Shown here: piece by piece, positions 1-11,900 of the stretch
Layout of the letters: every line of letters begins with the position of its first letter
Position numbering within the stretch: position 1 is the first letter of the stretch
Source of the DNA: Anseranas semipalmata
Taxonomy: Eukaryota > Chordata > Aves > Anseriformes > Anseranatidae
NCBI GenBank assembly: GCA_013399115.1
Contig: VXAA01006455.1
Location: 229,816 to 293,815 of the forward strand
DNA: 64,000 bases
Direction: 5' to 3'
Translations under genes and position numbers: made by a program
Notes under the pieces: generated by a model
The model's input: only the letters and a program-made list of their open reading frames with translations
Database searches by the model: none
What the model was told of the DNA's origin: nothing

Positions 1-285
1 GTGTAATTTACACAGCTTCCAAGATATAGTTCCCCTTTGGATTCTCAGTGGGTGATTGCATTGGGAATCTCTTTTCCCAAGCTACATTTGTCTTACTTTG
101 CCGGAGAGGTGAGCTGGTGGCTGCTGCTATGAATAATACTTAAGTACTTAGGTATCATAATTACATCTGTGTACCAGAGTGGGCAGTTCAGTATATTGTG
201 GTTTCAAACTTCTTCACAGCTGTAATAGGATTTTTTCAACTATTATTTGCTTTGACTTCTGTGGAGCCATATTAATTACCAAATA

Positions 286-297
286 NNNNNNNNNNNN
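286..297. other. Assembly gap (12 N)
   Basis: Twelve N characters interrupt the sequence just before an AT dinucleotide run. The true length and content are unknown. The neighbouring microsatellite is the probable cause of the gap. Confidence 0.98.
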
Positions 298-304
298 ATA
301 ACAA

Positions 305-327
305 ATATATATATATATATATATATA
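305..327. repeat. (AT)n microsatellite beside gap
   Basis: An uninterrupted AT dinucleotide run of about 23 nt lies seven bases after the N gap. It is a simple repeat with no coding content. The assembled length may be wrong because of the adjacent gap. Confidence 0.9.
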
Positions 328-2910
328 AAATAAATTTGCTTGTGTTACTTTATTTTCTTGCATCTATTTGGCTCTTGCCAGAACTCTTTCCAAACAACAA
401 CATAATTTAGTGGAGGAAATAAGCTCAGCTGGACTATGAAAGCTTTATTAAAAGGGCTGCTCTCTGCATGCAGTGAATATTTAATCATTGTCCTTATTTT
501 CTGCTCTCATTTTCAATTCAGTGCATTCTATAGTTTTTAATTATAAAAAAAATGATGAAGATATGCTCTTCTTTCTCTTGAATATTTCAAAGATATTCTC
601 ATTTGAATTTGATACTGAAAACTGTATTTTATTATTTTGAAGATGGTTTTGGAGTCATCCAGACTCTCAGAAGTTTTACTATGTTCAGCACTTCTGGATC
701 CAGGAAAATACTAGCTGAAACCCTGATGCTGTTAAATTCAATAGACTATGCCATTGACTTAAATAATGCTAGGATTTACGTATTTATTTTGGGGTAGGTT
801 AACATACTAGCATAAGTTCATGGTAATGCATGATTTTTGCTGAAAGTTATGTAATATTTATGGATTTTAGATTAGTTGATTTATGAGTTACTAGCAAATA
901 AAATGACTTGATTTAGCAACTTAGGAATTTCAAATTCTGATAGACACGATATATATATATATATTTTTAAAAAAAGGATTCTTCAGGATTTTTCTGTTCT
1001 GATGATCATTTTTTAGTTCAAATTACTGATTGTACTGAGACCTCCATAAATTACTAAAAAAATATTTCTTCTTAGTTTAATTTTCTAGGTTTTGAAAATA
1101 AGTTCCTATAGAAGGTGCTAAGATGTCTAAATTGAAATCTTTTGTTCTGCAGTGTATCTTAACAGTACCAGTGTTCACAGTGACCTTTTGTTCATCCATA
1201 ACCTAGCAAACTGTACAAGTAACAAATCAATACTCTGAGCTACAAATGGCGATTAAATGATCAGATCCCAAAAACATTTGCTGTTTAATTCGTACTATTG
1301 AGATTATCCTAATTGAGTGACTCCAAACAATTAGTACACACTACATTCATCAGAAGGAGTTCACAGTGACTTAAGTGTAGAGGTGCTTAAATTGCTGAGC
1401 TGATTCCCACTGGCGGGAATGGTTTGGTTATTTATATCTGTGGACAACATTACACATGCTGGTGAAAGGAAGAGCAGAGAAATTTCACAATTTCTGCTTC
1501 TTGATGGTTCCTCCTGCTTGACATAACGCTAGTGTTTTACAGCTGCTTTTTTGGTAATCCTTTGCAAAAATAAATTTTAGGAAACAAATGAAGGAGGGAG
1601 AGTTATCAGCCAATGTCAATGTATACAGATCTTGAATCACTTTGTCCACCTCCAACTAAATCCCACTCATCAAAGAAACAGTCATTGTCAGCAGTTGTGC
1701 TGTGGAGTTAGTCAGGTTGAAAACCCACTAGAAATACTGTCTCTGTGGTGCTGAGTATATCTCTTTGAGGTGAAAACCAGTGAGTTTTAAGATTTCACCT
1801 TATGTGTTTTGAGATGAATGATTGGAAATTGCCAGTAGCTGAAACAAACCTGCAACCCTTTCTTTATGTGGTTAATCTGCACCCATAGAAGCACCCTCAT
1901 CTGCTTCAGTGAGGTGAGGGTCACGCAGTTATTCCATATTTTTCAGAAGACTTTGTATATTGCTGTATATTGCTGTTGAAGCTTTTGCGGTAGCAAAGCT
2001 GTACTCATCCAGCAATGGCTGCATCTGTGTACTGATATACCTTATGTCAGAGCAGTAGCAAAAGGTTACCTTCCCTCACTGTCTTGTCAGGTCCAGGACT
2101 TGTAAAGTGAATATTAGGTGGCTGCTAAAAATATTAATAAAAAAAAGGGTATGTGGGGAGTGGAATGGGTTTTATGGATTCTGAGATGAATTGCACACAC
2201 TGTGTTGTGAAAATGCATAGCTACCTTAGCAGCATAAAATTTGCAACATCAAAATAAAAGTCAAGGTTTGCTAGGAAACCAGAAGGCTGATTATTGATTT
2301 GCTTTTATTATGAGAATTTATGCTTATATCTCTGGGTCACCGGTAGCTCTGGCAAGTTCTTAGTATTATGGAACTCAATCAATAATCACTTATTTGCACA
2401 TTATAATTAATTCAAATTCAGATAACAGAGGTTTGGTTTTGTTTTCTTTTTTTCATTTCCATGCATGTTTGTTTTTTAATTTGACACAACAAAATTAGAA
2501 TTGATCTTGGTGTGAAAAGATGCTGGTATTAGCAGCCGCTGATGATACTGAAGAACAAAAGTTGTCAATATTGCTTGTAACTCTCAAACAGGTCTAATTG
2601 GAGAACAGAAAATACTCTTGCAAAATTAAGTGTTGGTATTCTTTATCAATGTTGAAGTTAAAATATTATGGAAAAGACATTCTAGAATCTCAAAACCTTT
2701 ATGAAATGTCATTTATATAAGGCCTGTACTGTGTTAAACCTGGTAACAAAAAAGATTCCATTGAACATTTTTCTGTTTAGTTCCTCTATTATCATAACAC
2801 AAGCTGCAATGTGTTTCATTTTGTGTACAGAAACATTATATATGCCAAAGCGTGCTGTGCTGATATTGGTGTGAAAAGCAATGAGTGTATAAGTGCATTT
2901 GACAGTATCA

Positions 2911-3076
2911 ATCATAGAATCATAGAGAATTTCAGGATTGAAAGAAACCTCTAGATCAGAGGAGTGGACCTCTGGACCAGAGATCTTGTCCTAACCCCTC
3001 TCAAAGCAGGGTCAGGGAGATCAGGTTGGCCAGGGACTTGCGCAGTTGAGATATCCTCAAGGATGGAGATTCCACA
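2911..3076 (-). mobile_element. CR1 LINE 3'-end fragment (antisense)
   Basis: On the plus strand the block opens with two copies of a TCATAGAATCATAG-type motif, the reverse complement of the terminal repeats at the 3' end of avian CR1 retrotransposons. It continues with text resembling CR1 3' untranslated sequence (CTCAAAGCAGGGTCAG, then CAAGGATGGAGATTCCACA). The element therefore lies on the minus strand, keeps its 3' end, and is cut off at its 5' side near 3076, as most CR1 copies are. No reverse transcriptase remains. It contains a 15-nt imperfect duplication (2947-2961 and 2968-2982). The subfamily is not determined. Confidence 0.85.
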
Positions 3077-3220
3077 TTTGTGTTAATTACATTTTGAAAT
3101 GTCATTCAGCTTTGTTTATTCAAACACATTATTGTGCTGAGGCAAATTATAATGAAGAAAGTCAGGTTTCTTTCAATAACATCGAGTAGAGTTGATGATT
3201 CTAAAATGTTTATGTAAATT

Positions 3221-3267
3221 AAAAGAAAAGAAAAAAGGAAAGGGAATGGAAAAGGAAAGGGAAAGGG
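3221..3267. repeat. Purine-rich GGAAAG/AAAAG tract
   Basis: Forty-seven bases are all A or G except a single T at 3247, built from AAAAG and GGAAAGG units. This is low-complexity sequence. The proline/phenylalanine-rich open frames on the opposite strand are artefacts of it. Confidence 0.85.
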
Positions 3268-6200
3268 TTCCAGAATGATTGTTGAAAGAGTTGCATGCAA
3301 CTAGTATATAATATGGCCTGTAACACACTCCTTTCCTTCTTGCAACCTGAGTGATAGGCTGTGAGCAGTTATGTGACATAGGGACTGAAGAGAAGAAATG
3401 CTTTGTCAGGGCTTTTGCCCTGGTTGAGAGGAGGAAGGAATAGTTCAGTCGCTCTGGTACTGTCTTCTTTGTTCTTGTTAACTCTTGCTGCTGTCCGATG
3501 GAACCATGTTCATTTCTATCATACAGTGGCCATTAAACCCCTTAGTCTCAGGAAAGTTTTCTCCTAGACTTTTTATTTAAACAGAAATCCAGGAGAGGAG
3601 TTGGGGCAACCTTTTTAAGACTCTGAAGTGAACAAATGAATGCACCCTTGCGTGCATAAAGTCCCAAAGAACTGGGACAGTACCTCTACAGTCTAATCAT
3701 TTAATTTTATGTGATCAAGGTAGGCTTAACACTGTGAATATTTCAGTTCATGAGTGGGATATGTGGCAAGTGACATTGCCATTTGCTTTGCTACAGCCCA
3801 AATTCTGGGAGCTGGACTGTGGTCTATACTGGGCTGTGGGCTTTTCTTTTTTTCTTTTCGTTAATGGACCTTAGTACGATATTTTGCCTGGCCCTTTAAG
3901 TTAGCATGTAGTACTCTACTCTTTCTCCTTGTTCCCGGTATGGAGCCATGATTTAATGCTACCTTCATGTCTTAGAGTCTAATGAAGCAGATCATGGGTC
4001 CCTATTTTTCAGGGATAAAGGGAGGGTTTAAAAAGAGCAGAGTTAATAACTGAACTTGTATTAGGTTTCTACATGCATTTTTCATCACCCCCCAAAAAAA
4101 TGTCTTCACAAACCAACTTTTTAATGAGAAAGCTTCCAGTGTTGCTGGTAGCAATGAGTAAACGTCTGACTACCTGTAGCACTTCTTGTTAGTTCATTAA
4201 AAGGCTAGCCTTCCTAATTACATTTGCATGTCTTTCCATAATTTGTACAGACATCAGTAATTTAATAGTTGATAATCTGTCAGCAGAATTGCAAAAGATT
4301 TCGATCCTTACATTTGCAATCCCTCTGGCAGTATTTACAGTTACATAATGGTATGTTGCCTTTCTTACTTGATTTTTAAGTGAATATTAGATACTGTTGC
4401 TATCTTTGCAAATGGTGTGTTGTGGAATGGTTGAAGACTGTTTGGGGCTCATGTCATCTGTCATCTTGTTCCCTGGCCATGCCAAAGACAAATCTCATTT
4501 CTGCTTTAGTTATTTGAAACTGTCAGCATTTTTATTTCATTCAGTCATTTTAAAATCTGGAATGAATGTTATTTTTATAGGCCAATTCTCTTTGTGATGC
4601 TTGGGTGGCCGAAAGATGGTGAGTAAAGCACGTATTAGGTACCTGCAACATAATTTCTAAAGGTGCAGAGGTGAAGCTGGGGAATTGTTGCTCACCCTCT
4701 GAAGGTCAGAGCGCAGTTGACTCACAAGACTGGAAGTGTTCGGGGCTTACAGTGCTGCTCTAAGTGCATTCACCTGGTTTCTCTTTTATTTGTTCTTCAG
4801 ATAGATAGAAAAATGAGCCATCCTGTTATATTTTCATTAACCTTTTTTTTTTTTTTTAACCTGGTCTTCAATTTTAGTGTAATTTTACCTCGTCTTCAAT
4901 ACTCCTGTGACTTAAATGTTTTCTGTTGGTATTTCATGTGGGAAATGCCTCCATAGACATTTATTTAAATATAATTGTTTCAGTGAATTGCTCTCTGAAC
5001 GATTTAGAGCAAATCTAGCTACCATTAGATACATTTTGTACATGCTTATCAGTGCAGTGGCTCTGTTTCTGATCATCTGAAAAGCCTTCAGACTCTCACC
5101 CATGAGTTCTGCCATCCTCAGTGCTCAGTTTCTCGCAGCATCCCCAGGTCCACGTGTGCTGCCTGCTTGTGTCTCCCCAGTTCTCCTCTTCGTCTTCTCG
5201 CAGAGCAATGCAGGGTGATTTTCCTTCTAACTCAGTTGGGTTATGTCTTGAAGAGCAAGGTCAGAGCTTTATATCTGCATCATCTTCTGAAATATTTCAA
5301 AAATATGCCATTTTAGCACTATATTATGCATTCTGTTTGCAGAACAAGGGAATTAGACTGGAACAGGGAGAAAGGAAGAAAACCGCTGTGCTTCGAGTTC
5401 ATGTTCCCACCTGCTGGGACATGGCTTTGACACAGGGTCACGTGAGGGTGGCACAGTGGTGCGGGAAGGCACTTGCAGAGGTCAGAAAGACAGATCACAG
5501 GCTAAAAGTGTGGTTTCTGACCAGCTGCCTGGACAAAGTGATTTCATCTGGGATTTCTGCTATTGGAATCATCCCTGCGTGGTTTGGCAATTGTTTGCAG
5601 CATTCTCCTTAAATTATTTCAGTTTGTGCACATGTTGTGAAAAAAAATAAACTAGGAGAAAATAAGAATGGGTATCTTCTTTTCCAGAAAATCTTGTCAC
5701 CTATGACTGATTCCCCCAGATCTTTACTTTTTGCAAAGGGGCAGCCATACGTTGGAAATAATGCAGTAATAATAAAACATCTTAGACAAGACCCATACAT
5801 TGAAAAAAAACAAAAACAAACAAACAAAAAAAATTGTTAAGGTCTGAGCGTGTTCATAGTGTTCAAAACCATGTACTTTATAATTTCAATATTTTAATTT
5901 TTTAATCACATTTCATTAGAAGTTTATTTATTCTGACTGAAGGGATGGAGCCACTGCTTGCTACACATATCTGTCCATTTGTTATGTTGTGAGCTTTAGT
6001 GTTGCACTGAGTTTCATGTTAGATTGTCATGTAGTGTCACCATTAGATTTTTAAAAAGTCTGTTAAAAAAAAAACAAAAGGCATAAACAGTATTGTCTGT
6101 TAACTGTACTTAGCAGAGGTCTTCTGCATCTCTAACAGACTTTATGAATCTTTAGGCTTACACTCTTTTTTGCTCTCACATAGATTGAAGTGACCATATA

Positions 6201-6740
6201 ATTGATATACGTATGAATTTGTCTGGTCAGGAGCTGCTTTCCGCCAGCATCCTTAGAGCTCAGCAGCATCACTAGTAGAAGAGCAGAAAGAAATTCAGCC
6301 TTTATTTCCTATACGGAATTGATAAATGAACAGCAGAACCTGCCAGCCTGCTAATATAACATGATATGCAGACTGTGATGTTAGGTGTAAAGAGCTGGTT
6401 TGGCAGTTTTTTGAGTATAAATCAAGTGACTTGTAAGCAGATGATACACAAAATACATTGCCTGCCTCAGTATTTTCCCCAGTATTCACGTGGAAGTGAC
6501 AACGTAGTTCTTGCTCTTCAGTTCAGATGTTTTAGAAACTTGCCTACCTTCCTGCTATCACAATATCGGCATGAGGAATTAAGATTGGGTGCCTGCATGA
6601 TGATAGTGTGAGAAGGATTGTTCTTCGAATGATGCTAAGATGATATGCAGTGGAGCACACTTGTTAATGGGTTCGGTCAAAGCTAAAAACAAACTCAAAA
6701 CCATTACCTTTTAAAAGCGTGTTTTGCTGCTTGGATGAAT

Positions 6741-6780
6741 GTTTTGTTTTGTTTTGTTTCGTTTTGTTTTGTTTTGTTTT
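6741..6780. repeat. (GTTTT)8 pentanucleotide repeat
   Basis: Eight tandem GTTTT units are present, one carrying a substitution (GTTTC at 6756-6760). Such tracts are common simple repeats in vertebrate DNA. I see no adjoining retroposon body that would make this a poly-A tail. Confidence 0.9.
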
Positions 6781-7113
6781 TAACCTCATGGTTCCTAATT
6801 TTGTTTCAGATATAATTCAAATCAAGGTTTCAGGAATTATTGCTATCTAGGCTAACATGGCCTCCATCAGTGCCATGTCACAATATAGCCAGTCTCTGTA
6901 TAAAATGCCTAGAACCACTCAAAGTTATTCTTCTAGAAATGACAATAATATTAAATAGAGAATATAAAAGGCAAAAATTTCTGGCATTTCCTAACAATTT
7001 TCTGCTGACTATCAAAAGAAAGAAACTTGTATTTCGGCTTCCTTAGAGCAGTAAGGGTTGGCTAAGGTAGACTTAGCTACTTGGCTGTGTCTTGATAGAT
7101 AAAAATTGTATAA

Positions 7114-7140
7114 GTGCCTGTATACGTTAAATACAGGCAC
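7114..7140. other. Perfect 10-bp inverted repeat (hairpin)
   Basis: The arms GTGCCTGTAT (7114-7123) and ATACAGGCAC (7131-7140) are exact reverse complements around a 7-nt loop, ACGTTAA. Pairing stops at the next base on both sides. The stem is too short for a typical microRNA precursor, so the role is unknown. Confidence 0.6.
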
Positions 7141-8438
7141 ATTATTAATGTGTCGTCATCCCCCCCCGTCCCTCTCCCTCCCCCAGGAATCAGCAATGCA
7201 GTTTGTAGTAAGTAGAAGGAACAGCTAAAAAATTGGTGTTTGTACATCGAATTGGCTTACTTATAATACTGGATTATGAATCTTGCCCACATTCAATTAT
7301 CTTTTTATTCTATTTTTCTCCTTCTTTGGTGAGACTTGCTTTAGTTTACCAGGGATCGGCTGAGTAATGAGGGTGCACTATTCCCCACAGAAGCTCCAGC
7401 TCTGGTGTCCATTGCTCAGTGACATTATGTGTCCCATGTGGTCAGTCCTACTAAGAGTGTTATTGTACCAGTTGCTCTACGTTTATATAGACTTTTTTTT
7501 TTTCCTTCCTGAAATTAATCTAAGGCATTTCAAAAACTTGGTCTCGAGGGCACAGTTGATTTGTGGGAGCTTTTCAAACCAAAAATGGTAGTAATGTGCC
7601 CAAATTCTGTTTTCCTTCTGTGGGAATAGGGCACTGAAAGGACTTTGTGCCTTTGAAAATCCTCTAGGTCCCCCCTTTTCTTTCTGTTTCAATTGCGTAA
7701 ATATTGCCCATGAAATATTTGACAAATAGAGTCCTTGACTGAATTATGAATAGGGTAAGCTAAAAAAGCATAGTTCTTTTACGTTTCTTTGTGTCATTCA
7801 ATAGCTCTGATCTGATTTTTGAAATGTACTTACAAATTCTTCTTGGAGTTTCATGACATCATCACATCTGTACATTTAGTGGCCTGATGCAAAAGATGAT
7901 TTGATTCTGTTATAATGATTAGTCTGCCAAAACATTAATAATGTTTCATATTCTGTCCATCTGCTATATGCCTAAATACATTTGAGCATTTTATTTATAT
8001 TGTGGACAGTGTTTTGAATTATGTTCTTTTGCTGTTTGCACGAAGGTTTTATTAAACTTTCTTCTGGTATATCACCACTGGGAACAGCTGGTCCTCCCTT
8101 CATTATGCACCTGGTGCTTTTGGAAAACTTTTTGTTCATTTCTGTATTTCTCTTCCTTGACATCATTTTAGTGTCATGTCATTTGTGGTTAATTGTCCAC
8201 ACAAATACAAATGAAGGGAAGCTTGGGGTGAGATAAAGTTATTAGCATGAATTGGCATCCCTGTTGAAACCTCATTGACCCATATACATGTATGTTATAG
8301 ATCAATATAGCCCCCCAGTTTTCTTCATGCCTACAGGTAACACATTATTTCTTTACACCCTGGATATTTACTTCCATGTGCTTCTCACGCAAGCTGTGAT
8401 AGGAATGACTCAGAGAAGTTTCATGAATTTCATTTTAA

Positions 8439-8485
8439 GAGTAGTCCCTAAAGAGTATTGTAGGAGTAGTCCCTAAAGATTATTG
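8439..8485. repeat. Tandem duplication, period 25
   Basis: A 22-nt unit beginning GAGTAGTCCCTAAAGA is present at 8439-8460 and again at 8464-8485 with one mismatch. It reads as a recent local duplication. It lies about 85 bp upstream of a CR1 end but is not part of that element. Confidence 0.85.
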
Positions 8486-8570
8486 CTTAACAGTTGTTTT
8501 TAAAACACTACACAGATGAAAGGTATAAGAAAACCTCTTTACCATGCAGTCAAATATTTCATATAGCCAT

Positions 8571-8673
8571 TGGATGTGGACGTGGTTTAGTGATGGGACT
8601 CGGTAGGTCAGGTTGATGGTTGGACTTGATGATCTTGAAGATCTTTTCCAACCTTGTTGATTCTATGGTTCTA
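8571..8673 (+). mobile_element. CR1 LINE 3'-end fragment
   Basis: The block carries the characteristic avian CR1 tail: a segment reading TTGGACTTGATGATCTTG, then TTTTCCAACCTTGTTGATTC, and finally a degenerate ATTCTATGGTTCTA terminal repeat. Orientation is plus. Only about 100 bp remain, so the copy is strongly 5'-truncated and has no coding capacity. An open frame of 102 codons starting inside it (8620) runs into the following T-rich tract and is not a gene. Confidence 0.88.
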
Positions 8674-8851
8674 AGTATACATGCTTTCTGCTTTACTTCA
8701 GCACAGAACAGAAGAAATCATCTTTACATTGCTGCCAATAGCTGTGTGATGAGACTCAGAGAAATAGTGCTTCCTGATCTAATCAGAAATATTAGTAGAA
8801 ATGGTGAGGATCAGGGATTTCATGGGTTAGTATATGGACAGAGGTGTGGTG

Positions 8852-8921
8852 TTTTTTTTTCTTTTTTTTTTCTTTTTTTCTTTTTTTTTCTTTTTTCTTT
8901 TCTTTCTTTTTTTTTCTCTTT
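8852..8921. repeat. 70-nt pure pyrimidine tract
   Basis: Every base from 8852 to 8921 is T or C, mostly runs of T broken by single C. It is followed directly by AG, so the plus strand ends in a TTTAG that looks like a 3' splice site, but no exon-like frame follows. Long homopyrimidine tracts can form triplex DNA. The lysine-rich frame on the minus strand (8792-8998) is an artefact of this tract. Confidence 0.9.
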
Positions 8922-11900
8922 AGCATAAAAGAAGTCATCCAACAATTCTGTTGAAAAGATTTAGTTTGAACACTGACACAGATATTGCACTGAAACAAAA
9001 ACAGATGACTTCAGAATGAATGAAGTAAACGTAATTATGCTTCAACCCACAATAATCTTAAATGAGTTTTTTATTAAATGTTAATAACTTTAGGGACTTC
9101 ATTGGTTTCTACTTGGGTCTTTTAAGTTAGAGTTACTCTGTGCAAAAAGATGCCTGCAATATAAAGCAGGTGGAATGTGTACCAAGGGATGTTTCTGACT
9201 GCTTAAAACCATTTGAGATTTATTAATTTTCTGGATTTGGGTTAACATGGTTCCATGAATAGGCACAAGGCCTGGAGAGTGGGATTAGGAAGGTTTCCAG
9301 AGGCTCTGAACTCATGTCAAGCAAAACTGTCATGCCAAGCAGCTAAGTCAACTGCAAAGGGAAAAGCCTTGAAAGTGCTTTATCAGTGCATAATGTTTGT
9401 AAATTTTATTCAATTAATTTACAGCTGCAGGGCTCATGAGGCTGAAATTAAAGTTTTGTAAAGTTTTGATAAGGAAGCAGCCAAAAACAAACACAAAAGT
9501 TTGATTAGCTCTGGATGTGTTTAAACAAGTTGGCAGGGGAACAAAATTACAAGCAAGTGTTGCAGAAAAGATGCATCTAGTCTTAGGAAGTACTGTAATA
9601 AACTGGACTGGTAACAGAATGCCTGCAAGCACCTTGCATGAAATGCCTGCAGGTGTGCTTGCCATTTGCTTTCCCGTCTACTTGCTGGTGCCACAAAGAA
9701 AAGTCGTGTCCCAGAGAAAAGCCTCTGGAAGCTAGTGCAATCAAAAATACTTAACAAATAAACCTTTTGCTTGAAATTACTGTTATTTCTATGACAAGAT
9801 TAAATGGAGTTTACTTTAGGCAATAAACTATAGTGAAAAAGAGGATGCCAGAAGACAGCCAGACTACTAAAATACCAGCTTTATCCAAAATATCAGTGCC
9901 TCTGTTGCAGGCATGAAGATGACTAACTCTTGAATAGACACTAGCCATACTGCTGCTTTTTTGCTTTATTTTCTTTTCTTGGGAGCTTGGGGGAACCCTC
10001 AACTGCTGTGGGAGTGCTCTAGATATCTCTTGGGAAGATCAGAGTTGGGGCTGCTGCCCCAGTTCTCTGCTTCTTGCAGGTGAGTTAGGAGAAGTTGTAT
10101 GGCTTATTGATGTCTTGCTTTTGTTCTTCATGTGGGACCAGGACAGACCAGACTTTAGGAACCAAGCCTAAGTTGGGCCCTCCCTCCCATATGCATCGTG
10201 GGTGGCTCAGGTAGCTGTTTCTATTACTTTTAGTCATGTGTATTCATCATTTTAAGTTATGTTTGCATCAGTGAAAAGAGCAGTGTTTTTGTTGTTTTCT
10301 TACATGCATTATTAATTTTTAGACTTGAGATCCAATTTCTAGTATTGTTTTTTAAAACAAGATTAGCAAAGTGGATTATCTGGAGAGCTAATTCACTTCC
10401 AGTCATTGTGGAGTTCATATTTTATTGGGAACCTTTTGTTAGTGTGTCTACAATGAAAAGGAAAATTCTGTTAAAACTGAATTTTCACATGGGAACCTAT
10501 CCACTTTTGCTGAAATATTTTGATTTGCTTTGGGAAAATCTAAACAAAATACCACTCTTTCAGCCAGGTCATTTTAAAAGCAAGTATCTCAGTTTGTTAA
10601 CAGCATCTTTTAAGGACGTGAGTGGCTTGGGTTTGATGCATCCCAGTCATGTCAAAGTTGCGGCAGATGCATTTAGACAATGCTGATCTGCCTGGAAATG
10701 GAAGCTTTAACCTAGAAGCTCAGCCTACATCTGGGCAAAATGTAAACTGCCTTTTCTGGGAACAGGGCAGTCTCGAGCAGAGAAATGCTGCATCATTGTT
10801 GCTTGGGTCTCTGCTGCGTCCATTGTTTAAGTCTTGCAATTTTGAGGGAGACCTAATGACAACAGGAGGTTACTGAAGGTGGTGGCGCTGGCGTTCATTA
10901 TGACCTTTTCTGCAGAGGGCACAGCTACCTGTGTGCCCTGGGAAGCACTTGTGGGGCAAGGAAATTGCAGTCCCACCATCAGGCCTTGCACCAGTGGTTT
11001 GCTGGGTTGTTAGAACTTTACACCAACGTAACTCAGATCATATCCAAACACCAATGAATAGCTTTCAGAACTTGGATTAGTTTCTGAACTGACAGCATCT
11101 GTATCAAATTATGATCTTTCCCTGCAATTCTGATGGTCTGGAAGAACTTGAAGGCTTTCTAAGTGTAAATTGTGCCATACACCACTTCTATTTGACTTTG
11201 AACTCATTGTTCATGTTGGATGCTGAATGTGTTTTGCAATCTTATTTCCCTACATATTTGAAAAGAAGCAAGTCTTCATTTATTAAGTAATGCTTCCTTC
11301 AGAAACTCTCTTGACATTTTTAGGATTGGAAATGGAAAACAAATAAACAAGCAACCAATCAAAAAGACAGCTTTCAGTGAGACTTCCTTCTGATCTTAGA
11401 AGGATAGTGGGACTGAGCTTCCAGACTTTCTGGTGAGGTTTGCATGCCTTCCAGTGAGTCTTTTACACTGGGACAGCAGGTGATGGGCAGCTGGGTTTAT
11501 AAACGGGGGTTTTATACAAAGTCTTAAAGGACATTTTTTAAGGTTCTACTGAAACTTCCTTAATTTTTCACCTGTCCTGTACACAATTTCATGGTCATGG
11601 TACATGGTATATGGATGAACATTTGTTTGCACTCAGCTGTGTAATTTATTTAGATTTCAGGGTATGTGAGTGGTAGTTAAAATTCAAACAAGTATATAAG
11701 GAAACTTTGTTACCACAAGACTGCTTCTGGTGTTTCCTTTTGTATAATAGTAATAATCCCCCAGAAATAAATACGTGTAATTTATGATCTTTGCTGTAGC
11801 CTGGGTTTTGGCTACGTTTTTAGAAACATGTGCTCAACTTTATAGAAGTTAGTGATGTTGGTTTTTTTTATTCCAATCTACCTCTGCAGTACAGAAGAGA

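Larger units (their letters stand above)
1..2910. other. Unique AT-rich non-coding DNA
   Basis: No gene is recognisable here. The sequence is AT-rich and mostly single-copy in appearance, with an N gap and short AT dinucleotide runs near 305-327 and 950-965. Open frames are at most about 65-70 codons and begin at non-ATG codons or lack any recognisable motif. The stretch at about 2260-2420 is rich in ATTA and AATAAT motifs and could be regulatory, but nothing beyond composition supports that. Confidence 0.7.
3077..8570. other. Unique non-coding DNA with simple repeats
   Basis: No gene is recognised. The longest open frame in the window lies here on the plus strand (5121-5612, 163 codons). 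It starts at GTG, its first ATG is codon 30 (5208), it matches no family I know, and it is overlapped by other frames, so I treat it as chance. Simple repeats include 15 T at 4843-4857, an A/C-rich tract at about 5802-5834 and a GTTTT repeat at 6741-6780. A 10-bp perfect hairpin lies at 7114-7140 and a 25-nt-period duplication at 8439-8485. Confidence 0.65.

Noticed and set aside
5121..5612. Longest open frame, 163 codons on the plus strand
   Set aside because: It begins at GTG, and the first ATG is codon 30. It shows no domain, signal peptide or family resemblance, and nothing around it looks like a vertebrate gene.
8620..8928. 102-codon open frame ending in poly-Phe/Ser
   Set aside because: It starts within a CR1 tail and ends in a homopyrimidine tract. 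The protein is an artefact of both.
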